A stretch of 64,000 nucleotides of DNA from Flaveria trinervia (Eukaryota > Streptophyta > Magnoliopsida > Asterales > Asteraceae). The notes under the pieces were generated by a model. It searched no databases. It saw nothing but the letters and a program-made list of their open reading frames with translations, and was not told where the DNA came from. The translations under genes were made by a program, and so were the position numbers. Below, one piece after another: positions 44,331 through 54,170 of this stretch. Location of the stretch: assembly GCA_025506515.1 (NCBI GenBank), contig CM046458.1, positions 43,984,574 to 44,048,573 of the forward strand, given 5' to 3'. How positions within the stretch are numbered: position 1 is the stretch's first letter; the number at the start of each line of letters is the position of its first letter.

Positions 44331-46351
44331 TGGATGATAGGTGGACTATCAACACCAAGCACAACATCTGTGCTCACTTGGATGTGACCACTCGGAATGC
44401 TACCGAGTTTGCTGGGATTATTGCTTTTCTTAGGCGATCGAGGATCTTCAAAGCTATTTCGACACAATGCACACCTTACAGATCCATCCAATAGGCCTTC
44501 TCGAAAAGTGCCAGGGTTGACCGGTCCATTGATCCATACTGTATACGAAGCTCTATTTTTGGTCAAGAGATCGAAGTTACTACAACAGATCTAAGACGGG
44601 TACTGGATTTGGGTGATGATGATGCCCACCCGATCAAGTTACATCCTCTGATAGTAAGGGGCTGTTTTCTACGGATGAAGTACACTGGGGACATCAACTC
44701 AGGTGTGCTCAACAAAAGTAACCTGTGTCCCCGGTTCAAGTACCTTGCCCATGTCATTCTAAAGTGCGTAGCATCAAGGAGGGAAGGATTGATGATTTAT
44801 CAGACCAAATCTAGAATGCATACGTTGCACTGGTGCTGAACCATCCTTCCAGCTTCTCCAACATGATATTCTCTTACTTGATAGAGAACCTCAAGGCTAA
44901 GTATTAGGAGGGTTTTTGCATGTACCCTCGGTTCTTACATCTTATTATTGATGAGAAGCTTCTGTCTCTGCCAAAGGAGAAAGGAGATGCAGTGGTACTC
45001 GAGGTGATGAATGATACCACCTTGGGTAGGATGAAAGTATACAGGGGGAAGCAGGTGAAGCCCCCTGTCAGGAGACTGTTCGAGCACTTGGCAAGTGCTG
45101 ATTAGGTGGCGCCTTCTCACAAGAAGTGGCATTATGATAAGAGTGACTCAAATATCGAGCCGATTGAGCTACCCACTAATGATACAGATGACAATGACAA
45201 CGACCATAGTGATGGTCAAGGCGGTGAAGCTCCTGGTGGATCCGAGCAGGCTCCAATCCAACCCGATTTTTGGATAGATGAAGATGATGAGTCAGATGAG
45301 GAGCCTCCTGTAAGGACAGTTGGGAGTAGGGTTGTGGCCACAGAGAGAAGAATAGCGGCAGTTGGTGGACGCTAGTGTGAGTCAAGGGGTGTCGCTACTG
45401 ATGGCGCAGATCTTACATACACCCCTGACCAGCCCATCAGCATACGAGGAGCATCTTCTTCTAAAGGCTCTAGGAAGAAGAGGATGGCTCATCCCCATGA
45501 CAAGAAGAGCAAGAGACCGAGGATTACCGTGATTACATCATCTGCCACAGCCAATGCAACCACCACTACCATAGCCACCACCACTACCACAGCCACCACC
45601 ACAACCACACCTCCTATCATCACCCCCACAACTACTACCACCCTCACTCCTCTCACTACTACTATTTCCCATCCCACCACCACTACCACAACCACTCCAA
45701 CACATCCCAGACATATTCCACCTCCAATATACACCATATCTACCACCACGAGTCACCAAGCCGGTCCTTCCACACACACTCCATTCACCTTTGGACCCTC
45801 TCTACCCTACATTGGGGTTAGAGGAATAGCTAGCTAACCTGAACAACATGGTGCTTAGACTACCTGCAATAGATGAGCTTTGGGCTTCTTAGTTAAACAA
45901 GATAATGGAAATTAATGCTGCTCAAGCCATGAAGATCAAGGAGCTTAGTAAGAAGAGTTACCTATATGAGAGAGCTCTAAGCCGAGCCCACCAAGCGTTT
46001 ACAAGTCTAAATGAGCTGGTGCTGGCTTCGGGAAAGAGGATTGAAGAGCTTGAGAAAAAGAATAAGAAGATATTGCTGAAGCTAAAGGGTCAAAGAGTGA
46101 GCCTCTCATGATGAAAGATGGTGATGGTGATGATGAAGATGATGATGATGATGAGGAGGATGACAATGAAAGTGAAGAAGATATTGAGGAGGGAGGACCG
46201 AGCCAAAAAGATCAAGATGAGGATGACCAGGAAAGTGATACTGCTGCATCAGCCTCCCCTCGAGGTCAAGAGAGGTGGACCAAACGAAGTCAAGATCAAG
46301 GAGCCTCATCCTCCACTCCTCCTGCTAAAGAACCTATGATTCAAGATAAAA
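44331..46351 (+). pseudogene. extra (post-pol) ORF of element F, first part
   Basis: ATG at 44331 (MDDRWTINTKHNICAHLDVT). A folded-looking N-terminal domain of about 260 codons runs in changing frames (E-F-A-G-I-I-A-F-L-R-R-S, R-R-V-L-D-L-G-D-D-D, H-P-L-I-V-R-G-C-F-L-R-M-K-Y, Y-P-R-F-L-H-L-I-I-D). Then come an acidic linker (45170-45300), a Thr/Pro run (45540-45700), a Lys-rich helix (45905-46100) and an Asp/Glu run (46108-46200). No pol motif and no hydrophobic anchor is visible, so calling it env would be unsupported. Function unknown. Confidence 0.6.
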
Positions 46352-46507
46352 GTAATAATTAGATGCTTAGTATTTAGAAACTTTTGTATTTAAATCACAT
46401 TAATTAATGTAATTAAGTATCATTTATTGTTGTGAATGTTTAAATGCTTTATATAATGACTTATTTGTGTTGTGCTTAATGTCTAATCAAGCATAAAAAC
46501 TCCACAG
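46352..46507 (+). other. candidate intron in the extra ORF of element F
   Basis: A 156 bp AT-rich stretch begins GTAATAATT and ends CTCCACAG, with a CTAAT branch-like word 25 bp before the end. Coding text resumes at once after it. Joining is off by one base relative to the frames on either side, which decay could explain. Low certainty. Confidence 0.3.
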
Positions 46508-47697
46508 CAAGATGAATATGATATTGCTCCCCTTCAACAAATCAAGTCTCAATTTACTATGATTCTTTATTTGCAAGGGATCATCAGAAGTTCAGTGAGC
46601 TATACTCCCGAAGAAGGAGAAATTATACATGATGTGACCGATGAACAGCTAGCTGAGATGTTCCGACTCAATCCAGACGAAACTGTAAAAGATGCTCCAG
46701 AATTTGATGTATTAAGTGATGAGGGGCTGCAGGATGTTGATGAGATTGAGATTGAGGATCTTACAGCAGAACATTATTCAGAGTACACTAACCGCGAGGG
46801 AAATGTGATACCCAAATTGGGTGATACTTTCGGCAGTGCTACATTTGAGAAGCTGGATGAAATGGAGAAATAAAAGGAAAGGGATGAAAACCAAGCCCAA
46901 GCCTTGGATGCAAATGTTGATATCAAAAGGCTGAATTGGCAACTTGTTTTGCTGAAATAAGAGCCCAGCACACAACTCCAAAGCAAAATGCCTATACAAA
47001 CTCTACAAAGTCAAGAAACATCAGAAGGTGTCTAGCAAAATCATTGTGTGGGCCTATTTTGAGGACTTAAACGTATATTCTATAAAGAGAGAGAAGGGGA
47101 TTGAGTACTTTAGATATCCACATGATCTGAAGATTCTTCTTGGTTTTGAGCTCAATCGACTGGCATGCTTAGATCTGCTATATGCTAATCCAAGGAAGAT
47201 GTCAGGATGGTTTAAAGCTGCATTAAATAAAGAATACCACACCACGTGGGTAAACTTCAGACCTCAACAGCCAAAGAGGTACATCCGTCGGTCTGAAGTG
47301 GATCCTATATCTAGGAAGCCGAAAGTTGTGCTGAAGTGGAGTCCTCCATGCACGATGTCAAAGATTCCTTTATGGGAATGCCTCAGGACTTCACTCCATA
47401 TTTCAGATGGTGGTATTATGATTGGAGGACGGGTGAAGCGATCATTGTTTTGAACAGAGAGAGCAAAATGGAAACTATCAGGGTATTTGACCCAATGTGG
47501 CTTACCAACTTGTCAGATGAAGATGTCTACAACCTATACAAGTGGCCACTGTTCTATGACTCACAATGTATTGTACAAGCCCTCCAATTCCAAAATGTGA
47601 TATGACTCTGCTTTGCGTTTGAAATACACGCAAAAGTCATAAGAGAGGAGAAGTACAAGAATTTTGAGGAGCATATGAAGGATGTTAGAAAATAGAG
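46508..47697 (+). pseudogene. extra ORF of element F, second part
   Basis: Reads Q-D-E-Y-D-I-A-P-L-Q-Q-I and continues open to 46873. After a stop it resumes at 47028-47350 with V-W-A-Y-F-E-D-L-N, Y-P-H-D-L-K-I-L and W-F-K-A-A-L-N-K-E-Y-H. A one-base shift near 47345 moves it to the frame with F-T-P-Y-F-R-W-W-Y-Y-D-W-R-T-G and V-F-D-P-M-W-L-T-N-L-S. It ends shortly before the PPT. Trp/Tyr-rich and globular-looking. No known domain recognised. Confidence 0.55.
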
Positions 47698-47706
47698 TAA
47701 ACTAGG

Positions 47707-47720
47707 TTAAAAGGGGAGTC
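47707..47720 (+). other. polypurine tract of element F
   Basis: TTAAAAGGGGAGTC abuts the 3' LTR, whose first bases are GG TTGATACA instead of TG TTGATACA. Confidence 0.7.
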
Positions 47721-48393
47721 GGTTGATACATATGTCCCTAGTTTATGTGCTTAACGTAAAAGTCTGTCATGGCTTACATATGTGTAATGAAACGATATAA
47801 TGATATATGATTTGTGCTTTGATGTTAATGTATCTTTAATTCATATATATGAACTTATTATATAGGTTTGAAGTTATTGTATGATTATTCATGCTAATGG
47901 ACCATACTTATGGACCATACGCATGAAGACATCATGCTAATGAACCAGTCGCACGACTGGACAAGGAGACTGGACCAGTCATACGATTAAAACATGAGAA
48001 TAACTCAGTCGCATGAATGAAACTTTAGTCGTGTGTATGAATCAGTCGCATGGGTCAGTCGCACGACTGAACCATGCTAATGGTTCAGTTGCATGAATGA
48101 AGATTACAAACCTATAAATACTGCTTAATTCATGGAAAAAAAGACTTTTGAGACTTTTAATACACATATCGTATACCCTCATATGCTAGCCGTCCAGAAC
48201 GTCCACAACGCATATTTCAACTTCATAGTTCGCATATGATCGTCTTCTAGTCAATTTTAACGTTTCTATAATCATTAGATCGACCGGGTTTGTGTTCTCA
48301 CTGATTGGATCTCCAATAAAATAGGATTCCGCACTATTTGATTCAGTTTCACACATAATCAGTTAGTACTCCATACATACATGGTCCTAACAT
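47721..48393 (+). repeat. 3' LTR of element F (673 bp)
   Basis: Starts at TTGATACATATGTC (first T changed to G) and ends GGTCCTAACA. The motif array is at about 47945-48101, the TATAAATA box at 48113-48120, followed by about 270 bp of R-U5. Confidence 0.8.
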
Positions 48394-48727
48394 GTAGCAT
48401 ACCCGCCAATATAATATGCATGGGAAAATCAACGATGCTAAGTGAGCTATAAGCTTACTTTATCAAATTACTATAACCGAACTTTATCAAAAACATACAT
48501 TGTTATACAGTAACCATACATAACACTTTATCATTTCTTTATAAGTTACTTTAACTTTACTTTATCTTTACCTTATCAATTTTTTATCTTTACTTTATCT
48601 ATATTTTATCTTGAGCCTGTACTTCGTACAATACTACTTTAGGCATTGATCGTGTAAAACACGAGACTTTACTATTGCTTGCCATTACGCATGACCACTC
48701 TCTGACTTGCAACACATGCAAGTCTTC
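48394..48727. other. spacer between F and G
   Basis: AT-rich, with repeated ACTTTATC words (48455-48605). No gene or element end recognised apart from the TGTAG target site at its start. Confidence 0.45.
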
Positions 48728-49568
48728 TGTTAGGCTAGATAAGGCCGGTGCAATCGAAACAACACTTAGAATATTTTTTGGTGTAACGAAAGAAAGTCTT
48801 CCAAAGCTTATCTGCACTTCCGAAGCCAAGTTGAAAAATTTTCGAAGCTTAAGCAAGAAGAACTTCTGAAGAGAAACTAAGTATTCCAAAGACTTAGTAA
48901 ATCTCTTGTAATGCTAAACACTTAGAAAGTTCAAGATGAGGACATCCAAAGAGCAAAGTCATCATGACTAGTAGAAGACTCGGAAGAAGTTGATTCTTCT
49001 GATGTATAATTGGCTTCGGAAAAACTTATTTTTCCGAAGCCAGTTTACCTTCAAAAGAACCAAAAATAAACCGGTAGACATAAGTATGTTCCGTTTTACA
49101 AAGCCCTGCAACCTTTGATATACCGCATGGCGCTTTCCCACGCCCATGTAGTTGACCATACTTTATTCCACTGTTCACCTTTTTCAATTAGTACAATTAT
49201 CATGTTTAGTTGGTGAAAAAGGTAAGTCATGGACCTGTCATGACTACCTAGTCTTGGATAATATTTTATTCTAGATACCTTACTCCTAACAATGTAGTAT
49301 TTGTTTAGTAGTATTTGTTTAATCAAAGTATAACCAGCTATAGATACTAGTATATATAGATTCTGATTATAACTCAGTTAATATACTTATAAGAGTCTTG
49401 TAAACTTTGAATTGAGAAGTAATATATAGAAGTATTGAAAACCATCTTTTGTGTTTTTTAACTTAGTATATATTGTCAACTCGTTTGAAGATTTTGCATC
49501 ATCAACCGAGTGTGTCCAAGTGAGTCTGAGAGATAATGCTGGCTTGATTAACATTAATCGATCCTACA
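48728..49568 (+). repeat. 5' LTR of copia element G (841 bp)
   Basis: Starts TGTTAGGC and ends CGATCCTACA, with the PBS directly after. It has an array of CTTCCGAAGC-type words (48790-49045), including a perfect 14 bp hairpin, and TATATATAG near 49351. It is related to LTR H and LTR I. Confidence 0.7.
49011..49042. repeat. perfect 14 bp hairpin in LTR G
   Basis: TGGCTTCGGAAAAA, loop CTTA, then TTTTTCCGAAGCCA. Confidence 0.95.
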
Positions 49569-49925
49569 ATTGGTATCAGAGCTTCTTAGGCTCTGGATTG
49601 TGAGATCTTACCATCCAAATCAACTTGTTCTTTAATCATCAACTCACTACACTCAAACATGGCCCTAAACCCTAAGTAATATATACAAGTATATTAAAAA
49701 CCATCTGTTGTGTTCTTTAATTTAGTATATTATTATCAACTCGTTTGAAGATTCTGCATCATCAACCGAGTCTGTCCAAGTAAGTATGAGAGATAATCCT
49801 GGCTTGATTAACATTAACCGATCCTACAATTGGTATCAAAGCTTCTTAGGCTCTTGATTGTGAGATCTTACCATCCAAATCGACTTGTTCTTCAATCATC
49901 CACTCACTACACTCAAACAGGGCCC
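49417..49925 (+). repeat. 260 bp tandem duplication of LTR end, PBS and leader, element G
   Basis: 49417-49672 and 49674-49925 are near-identical. Each contains the LTR end GATCCTACA, a PBS (TGGTATCAGAGC at 49571-49582, TGGTATCAAAGC at 49831-49842) and the following leader. The first copy has CAAACATGGCCC, the second CAAACAGGGCCC, so a possible gag ATG survives only in the upstream copy. Confidence 0.9.
49571..49582 (+). other. primer-binding site of element G
   Basis: TGGTATCAGAGC, an exact initiator tRNA-Met primer site, two bases after the LTR end. Confidence 0.9.
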
Positions 49926-49961
49926 TACAACAGAGATATTCTAAATCTAAATTGAGAACGA

Positions 49962-51050
49962 TGACTAAAGCTCCTATCATCACCCCGGATAAGTTCAGAT
50001 CTTAGTGTAAATGTATCAAAGGCTTCATTAAGTATCAAGATGGAAAAATGTGTAGATTTATCACTCATGGATCATACAAGCTTGGTGGAGTTCCTGGCTG
50101 GTAACTGTGTGATGATAGAGAATGCTATTGAAGACTACTTTGATGAAGACTTTAAGAAGATGGACATTAATAGCAAAGCAATGACAGTACTACTTACAAC
50201 CATACCAAACACCATAATGGTAGGCTTTGAGCACTGTCAGTCTGCCAAATAACTCTTTGAGGCTTTGAAATTGATGTACTTTAGTTCAATCGAATCAAAG
50301 AGTCCAAGAGAGATACCCTAAAGTAGCAGTTTGAAAACTTCACTTATATTGTTGGAGAGACCTTGAGCCAACAATACTTTAGGTATATGGACCTAATCTC
50401 CACACTTCAATCTGTGGGAGTGACTCTTGAGAAGAGAGATATTGTAAAAAAGTTCATGAGCACACTTCCTCATGAATGGATTTTCTAATGTGTTTCTATC
50501 AAAAGGAATGAAAATCTAAACACTCTCACCATGACTCAACTATATGGAATCCTTGATACATACCGTCTTGAGATGGAGACTCAGAGAGGTCACTAGATGA
50601 GTAGAACTCCTAGCCTTCCTACTAGCAATGCTTTACTTGCTGAAGGCTTAAGAACTCCTTAGCCCCAGCAGTACCTAAGCTACCCCTAACAACCATCATC
50701 TTCCTTAATGCCATACATTACTTTTCCTGAGACACCTAGGTGTCAACAGGCTCAACCAAGTCCCTTTCAGGATAGTTGTGCCTTTGTGTCAGGAGATTGG
50801 TAATCTAGTGACTTTCAGCTTTGCCTTGATGACCTATAGTGCTTCAACATAGATGAGGTTGAATACATGGACATTATCCAACAAATGGCTTTTTTAACCT
50901 ATAGAGCGAAAAAGTTCTTTAAAAGACTGGAAGGCAGTTCCCTTAGAACCTAACAAACAACAAATTTGGGTTAGACAAATCAAAAGCTAAGTGCTACAAC
51001 AACAATAAATTGATCATTCATCAAGGGAATGCAATGCTACAAAATCCAAC
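49962..51050 (+). pseudogene. gag of element G
   Basis: From ATG at 49962 (M-T-K-A-P-I-I-T-P-D) it follows the element I Gag. A-M-T-V-L-L-T-T-I-P-N, A-K-x-L-F-E-A-L-K-L-M-Y, Q-Q-F-E-N-F-T-Y and I-V-K-K-F-M-S-T-L-P-H-E-W are readable between stops. The knuckle region near 50990 reads C-Y-N-N-N, so it is destroyed. Nothing of pol follows; the inverted LTR H begins at 51051. Confidence 0.75.
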
Positions 51051-51864
51051 TGCAAGATCGGTTTTGGTCACTCAACACTAATGTTGTGTCTCAAACTCAC
51101 TAAATCACACTCGGTTAGATGATACGAAATCCCTCTAAGAGTTGGTAATAATATACTAAGTAGTCAAAACACAAGAAGACAATTTTTAAGATACTTGTAT
51201 ATATTACTTCTCAACTCAAAGTATTACAAGATTCTTACAGACATATTACATGAGTTACAGTTAGAAACTATATATACTACTACTACCTACAGACAGATGT
51301 ACAAAGATAAGGTATCTTAAATAAAATATTATCTAAGATTTCGTAGTCATGACATGCCCACGACTTAGCTTTTGTCACCAACTAAAGTTAGTAACTATAC
51401 TAACTGATAAAGAATAAATAGTGGATAATGTATGGTCAACTACATGGGACTGGGAAAAGCACCATGCAGTATCTTAGAGATTTGTAGCGGAGTTTCAGAA
51501 GGACCATACTTGTATCTAGCGGTGCATAGTAGGTTCTTCTGAAGGTTAACTAGCTTCCGAAAAACAATTTCTTCTAAAGCCACTTATACTTCAGTGGAGG
51601 CTACTTCTTTCGAGGAGGCTACTTCTTCCAAGGATTGAGACATTCTTCTGGCCTTCATACCTCGAAAGTCATTGTCTTGATTCCTTCTAAGTATTAAACT
51701 TCGAAAGTAGGAAGACTTTGTCTTCAGAAGTTGGAGTTCCTCTTTAGAAGCTCTTTCATATTGACCTTCGAAACCTTTGACTTTGCCTTTGGAAGTTCTT
51801 CATTAGTTGCACCAAAATTTTCTAAGTGTTTGTTTTGGTTGCATCAACCTTACTTGATTCAACA
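51051..51864 (-). repeat. inverted LTR H (814 bp), G/I family
   Basis: On the minus strand it starts TGTTGAATC after a PPT and ends near CGATCTTGCA. Blocks match LTR G reversed (ATATATTACTTCTCAA, CACACTCGGTT). It contains CTTCCGAAG-type words (51540-51770). It is therefore the 3' LTR of a minus-strand element whose body is mostly missing. Confidence 0.7.
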
Positions 51865-52098
51865 AACTCCCCCTAAGCTAATGCTACCAAAACCCACTTG
51901 TTTCTGCTTCCTAAAACTTTTAGCACCGGGGAGAGAGGATATTTATTTGTCTCTTTTCTCTTCCCAGATATGGTGCTGAGAAGTTTGTACAAGTTTCATG
52001 AACAGGAGATCCAGTTTATTACTTTGAATGATATGCACCCTCTATTGTGTTTCCTAGAAGAGAGTTAGTTAATAAGAGCTATACTAATACTTCCATCT
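51865..52098 (-). other. PPT and short internal remnant of element H
   Basis: The PPT on the minus strand is TTAGGGGGAGTT (51865-51876). The remaining 220 bp have no recognisable coding content before LTR I begins. Confidence 0.55.
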
Positions 52099-52872
52099 TG
52101 TAAGGATTAAATGTAAAGGCTGATGCAACTCAAACACTCAAAGTATCCTTCATGCATGCACACGTGTACTGAGGAAGAATGCTTCGGAAGTTTCAAACCA
52201 GCAATGTAAATATTCTAATTGTGAAATCTTTCGAAGCCAAGACCAATATCTTCCGAAGCCAAAGATGAAGTCTTCCAAAGCTTCAGAGATGAAGTCTTCT
52301 GAAGCTTCAGAGACAAAGTCTTCCGAAGCCAACACTAGAAGATAGATTTCTTATGAAGAGTTTTAGTATACATGCTTTATCTGATGTACTTTACATGGAC
52401 CCCTTTTCGCTGCAACTCTGTGAAGTCACCAACTTACATAAGTTGGTGAAAAGGTTGATGCTTTTAGTAAGTGTACATTGAGGTCTTGAGTTTGTAACTT
52501 TCTACTTCATGTACTTTATCCTTTTTGTAATATATTAGGATGTGAGCTATGGCATGTCATAATCACTAGTCCAAAGGCATTTTGCCTTTTGACTCTATAT
52601 TTGATTTTGTTTGTGTCTAGTCAATTGCATCCGGCTTGCCTTCAAAGTAAGGCCGGTTGTAGGATGTAGTATATCTATATCAAGTACTTGTAACTTTGTA
52701 GTATGCTTTGTAACATTTGTAATAGAACTTGAGAAGGCAATATACTACAATCTTGAAAACCATCTCCTTGTGTATTTTGCTATTTTGTTCTGTCTCATAT
52801 TTACTTATGTTCTTAGCAACTCTCCTCATTGTGTTATTGTGTTGTAAGTACATACCCTTCACCGGTCCTACA
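52099..52872 (+). repeat. 5' LTR of element I (about 774 bp)
   Basis: Start set at TGTAAGGATT by comparison with LTR H (a few bases uncertain). It ends CCGGTCCTACA before the PBS. CTTCCGAAGCC/CTTCGGAAG words recur at 52171-52330. A TATA-like TATATCTATATC lies near 52672. Confidence 0.65.
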
Positions 52873-52874
52873 TT

Positions 52875-52886
52875 TGGTATAAGAGC
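52875..52886 (+). other. primer-binding site of element I
   Basis: TGGTATAAGAGC, one mismatch to the tRNA-Met primer site, two bases after the LTR end. Confidence 0.8.
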
Positions 52887-52957
52887 ATTCCAGGCTCTTA
52901 ATATAAGATTTCACCATCTTAAGATCGCTCACACACACAAAATACTTAACTTATCAA

Positions 52958-54170
52958 ATGGTAGCCATTTCCAAATCTGATATGGAAACTGGAACCATGA
53001 CAAAGTCCCCACTGATCGCTGTTGATGACTTTGACAACTGGTGCCAAAGAATGTGGGATTCTGTTGAAAATAGACCTTACATACCAAGCACCCCTTCTGC
53101 TACTAGTGGTGGTATGATCCACAAGGTTATGGCTAACTACTCAGATGAAGATAGAAATAGAGTAGAGATTGACCAGAAGACCATGACAGCCTAACAAACT
53201 GCTCTTCCAAACTCTGTGTACAGAGGTTTCAAGAAATGCAAAACAGCTAAGCAACTGTTCGATGCATTGAAACTGATGTATGAGGGTTCCTCTTAAGCCA
53301 AGGAGAACAAGAAGGATCTCCTAAAGCAGCAGTTTGAAAATTTCACCTTTAAAGCAGGTGAAACCATAACTCAACAATACTTCAAGTATGTTGAGATTGT
53401 GGATACCCTAGTGGATGGAGGAGTTGCTCTTGAAAACAGAGACATTGTAAGGAAGTTCATGTCCTCACTTCCTAGGCAATGGACACACTACTATGTGGTT
53501 ATCAAGAGAACTGAGAACCTGAAGACTCTCACCTTGATAGAGTTATGTGATATTCTTAGTGGCTACCAAATGGAGATGAACATGCAAGGTTCATTCCAAA
53601 ACTCAACAATCAAATGGGTTCAACCCTTCATGTATTTGAAAGGGATAGCATAGAACCCAACATCATCTCATATACTACCCTAACAACTCACAAAAGGGTA
53701 CTTTCATCCCTTCCATGAGACACCAAGGGAGAATTACACTCAAGGAAGCCCATTCCAAGAGACAAGTTCTTCTCAAGCCTTTGTGTCCTCTGAAGAAAGT
53801 TGTGGCAGCTTTCTTTTCACCCTTAAAGGTCTGGACTGTATCCATCCGGAGTGAGAAGATGGCTCTTCTCACTCATAGAGCCAAGAAGTTCTACAAGCGG
53901 ACTGGAAGGAAGTTCACCAATAATGCAGCCATTGGAAAGTTTGGACTGGATAAAAGCAAAGTCAAGTGCTACAATTGTAACTTGATGGGCCACTTTGCTA
54001 GGGAGTTAAGGCACCAAGAACAAATGGTGGCCAAGGACAATCCAGACCAAACCACACTGACAAAGGCACCTAGAACGAGAAGCCAAAGCAGCAAGATGCA
54101 GTTGCTGTTGAAGAAGGAGGCTTTGACTGGAGCTTTTAGTTTGAAGATGCTTCTTCAAACCAAGCACTGA
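52958..54170 (+). pseudogene. gag (capsid and first knuckle) of element I
   Basis: ATG at 52958 (MVAISKSDMETGTMTKSP). The UBN2-type body is nearly continuous apart from two stops (53192, 53294): A-K-Q-L-F-D-A-L-K-L-M-Y, L-L-K-Q-Q-F-E-N-F-T-F, I-V-R-K-F-M-S-S-L-P-R-Q-W. After frameshifts near 53650 the basic part R-A-K-K-F-Y-K-R-T-G-R-K appears. The first knuckle at 53968-54009 reads C-x2-C-x4-H-x4-L, last Cys lost. Gag makes the particle. Confidence 0.8.

Larger units (their letters stand above)
35001..48393 (+). mobile_element. Ty1/copia element F, 13.4 kb, family B
   Basis: 5' LTR start TGTTGATACA at 35001, gag-pol, an internal promoter-like region, a second long ORF, PPT, and a 3' LTR ending GGTCCTAACA at 48393. 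The flanking 5 bp are TGTAA and TGTAG, a TSD with one change. The long gag with two knuckle positions, copia pol order and large post-pol ORF resemble Sirevirus-like elements (inference). The PBS and LTR U5 are deleted and pol is full of stops, so it is immobile. Confidence 0.85.

Noticed and set aside
45489..45777. Gly/Val/Ser-rich minus ORFs
   Set aside because: Antisense shadows of the Thr/Pro-coding run of the F extra ORF.
49571..49582. tRNA-like sequence TGGTATCAGAGC
   Set aside because: Short primer-binding sites next to LTR ends; no cloverleaf around them here or at the other PBS positions.
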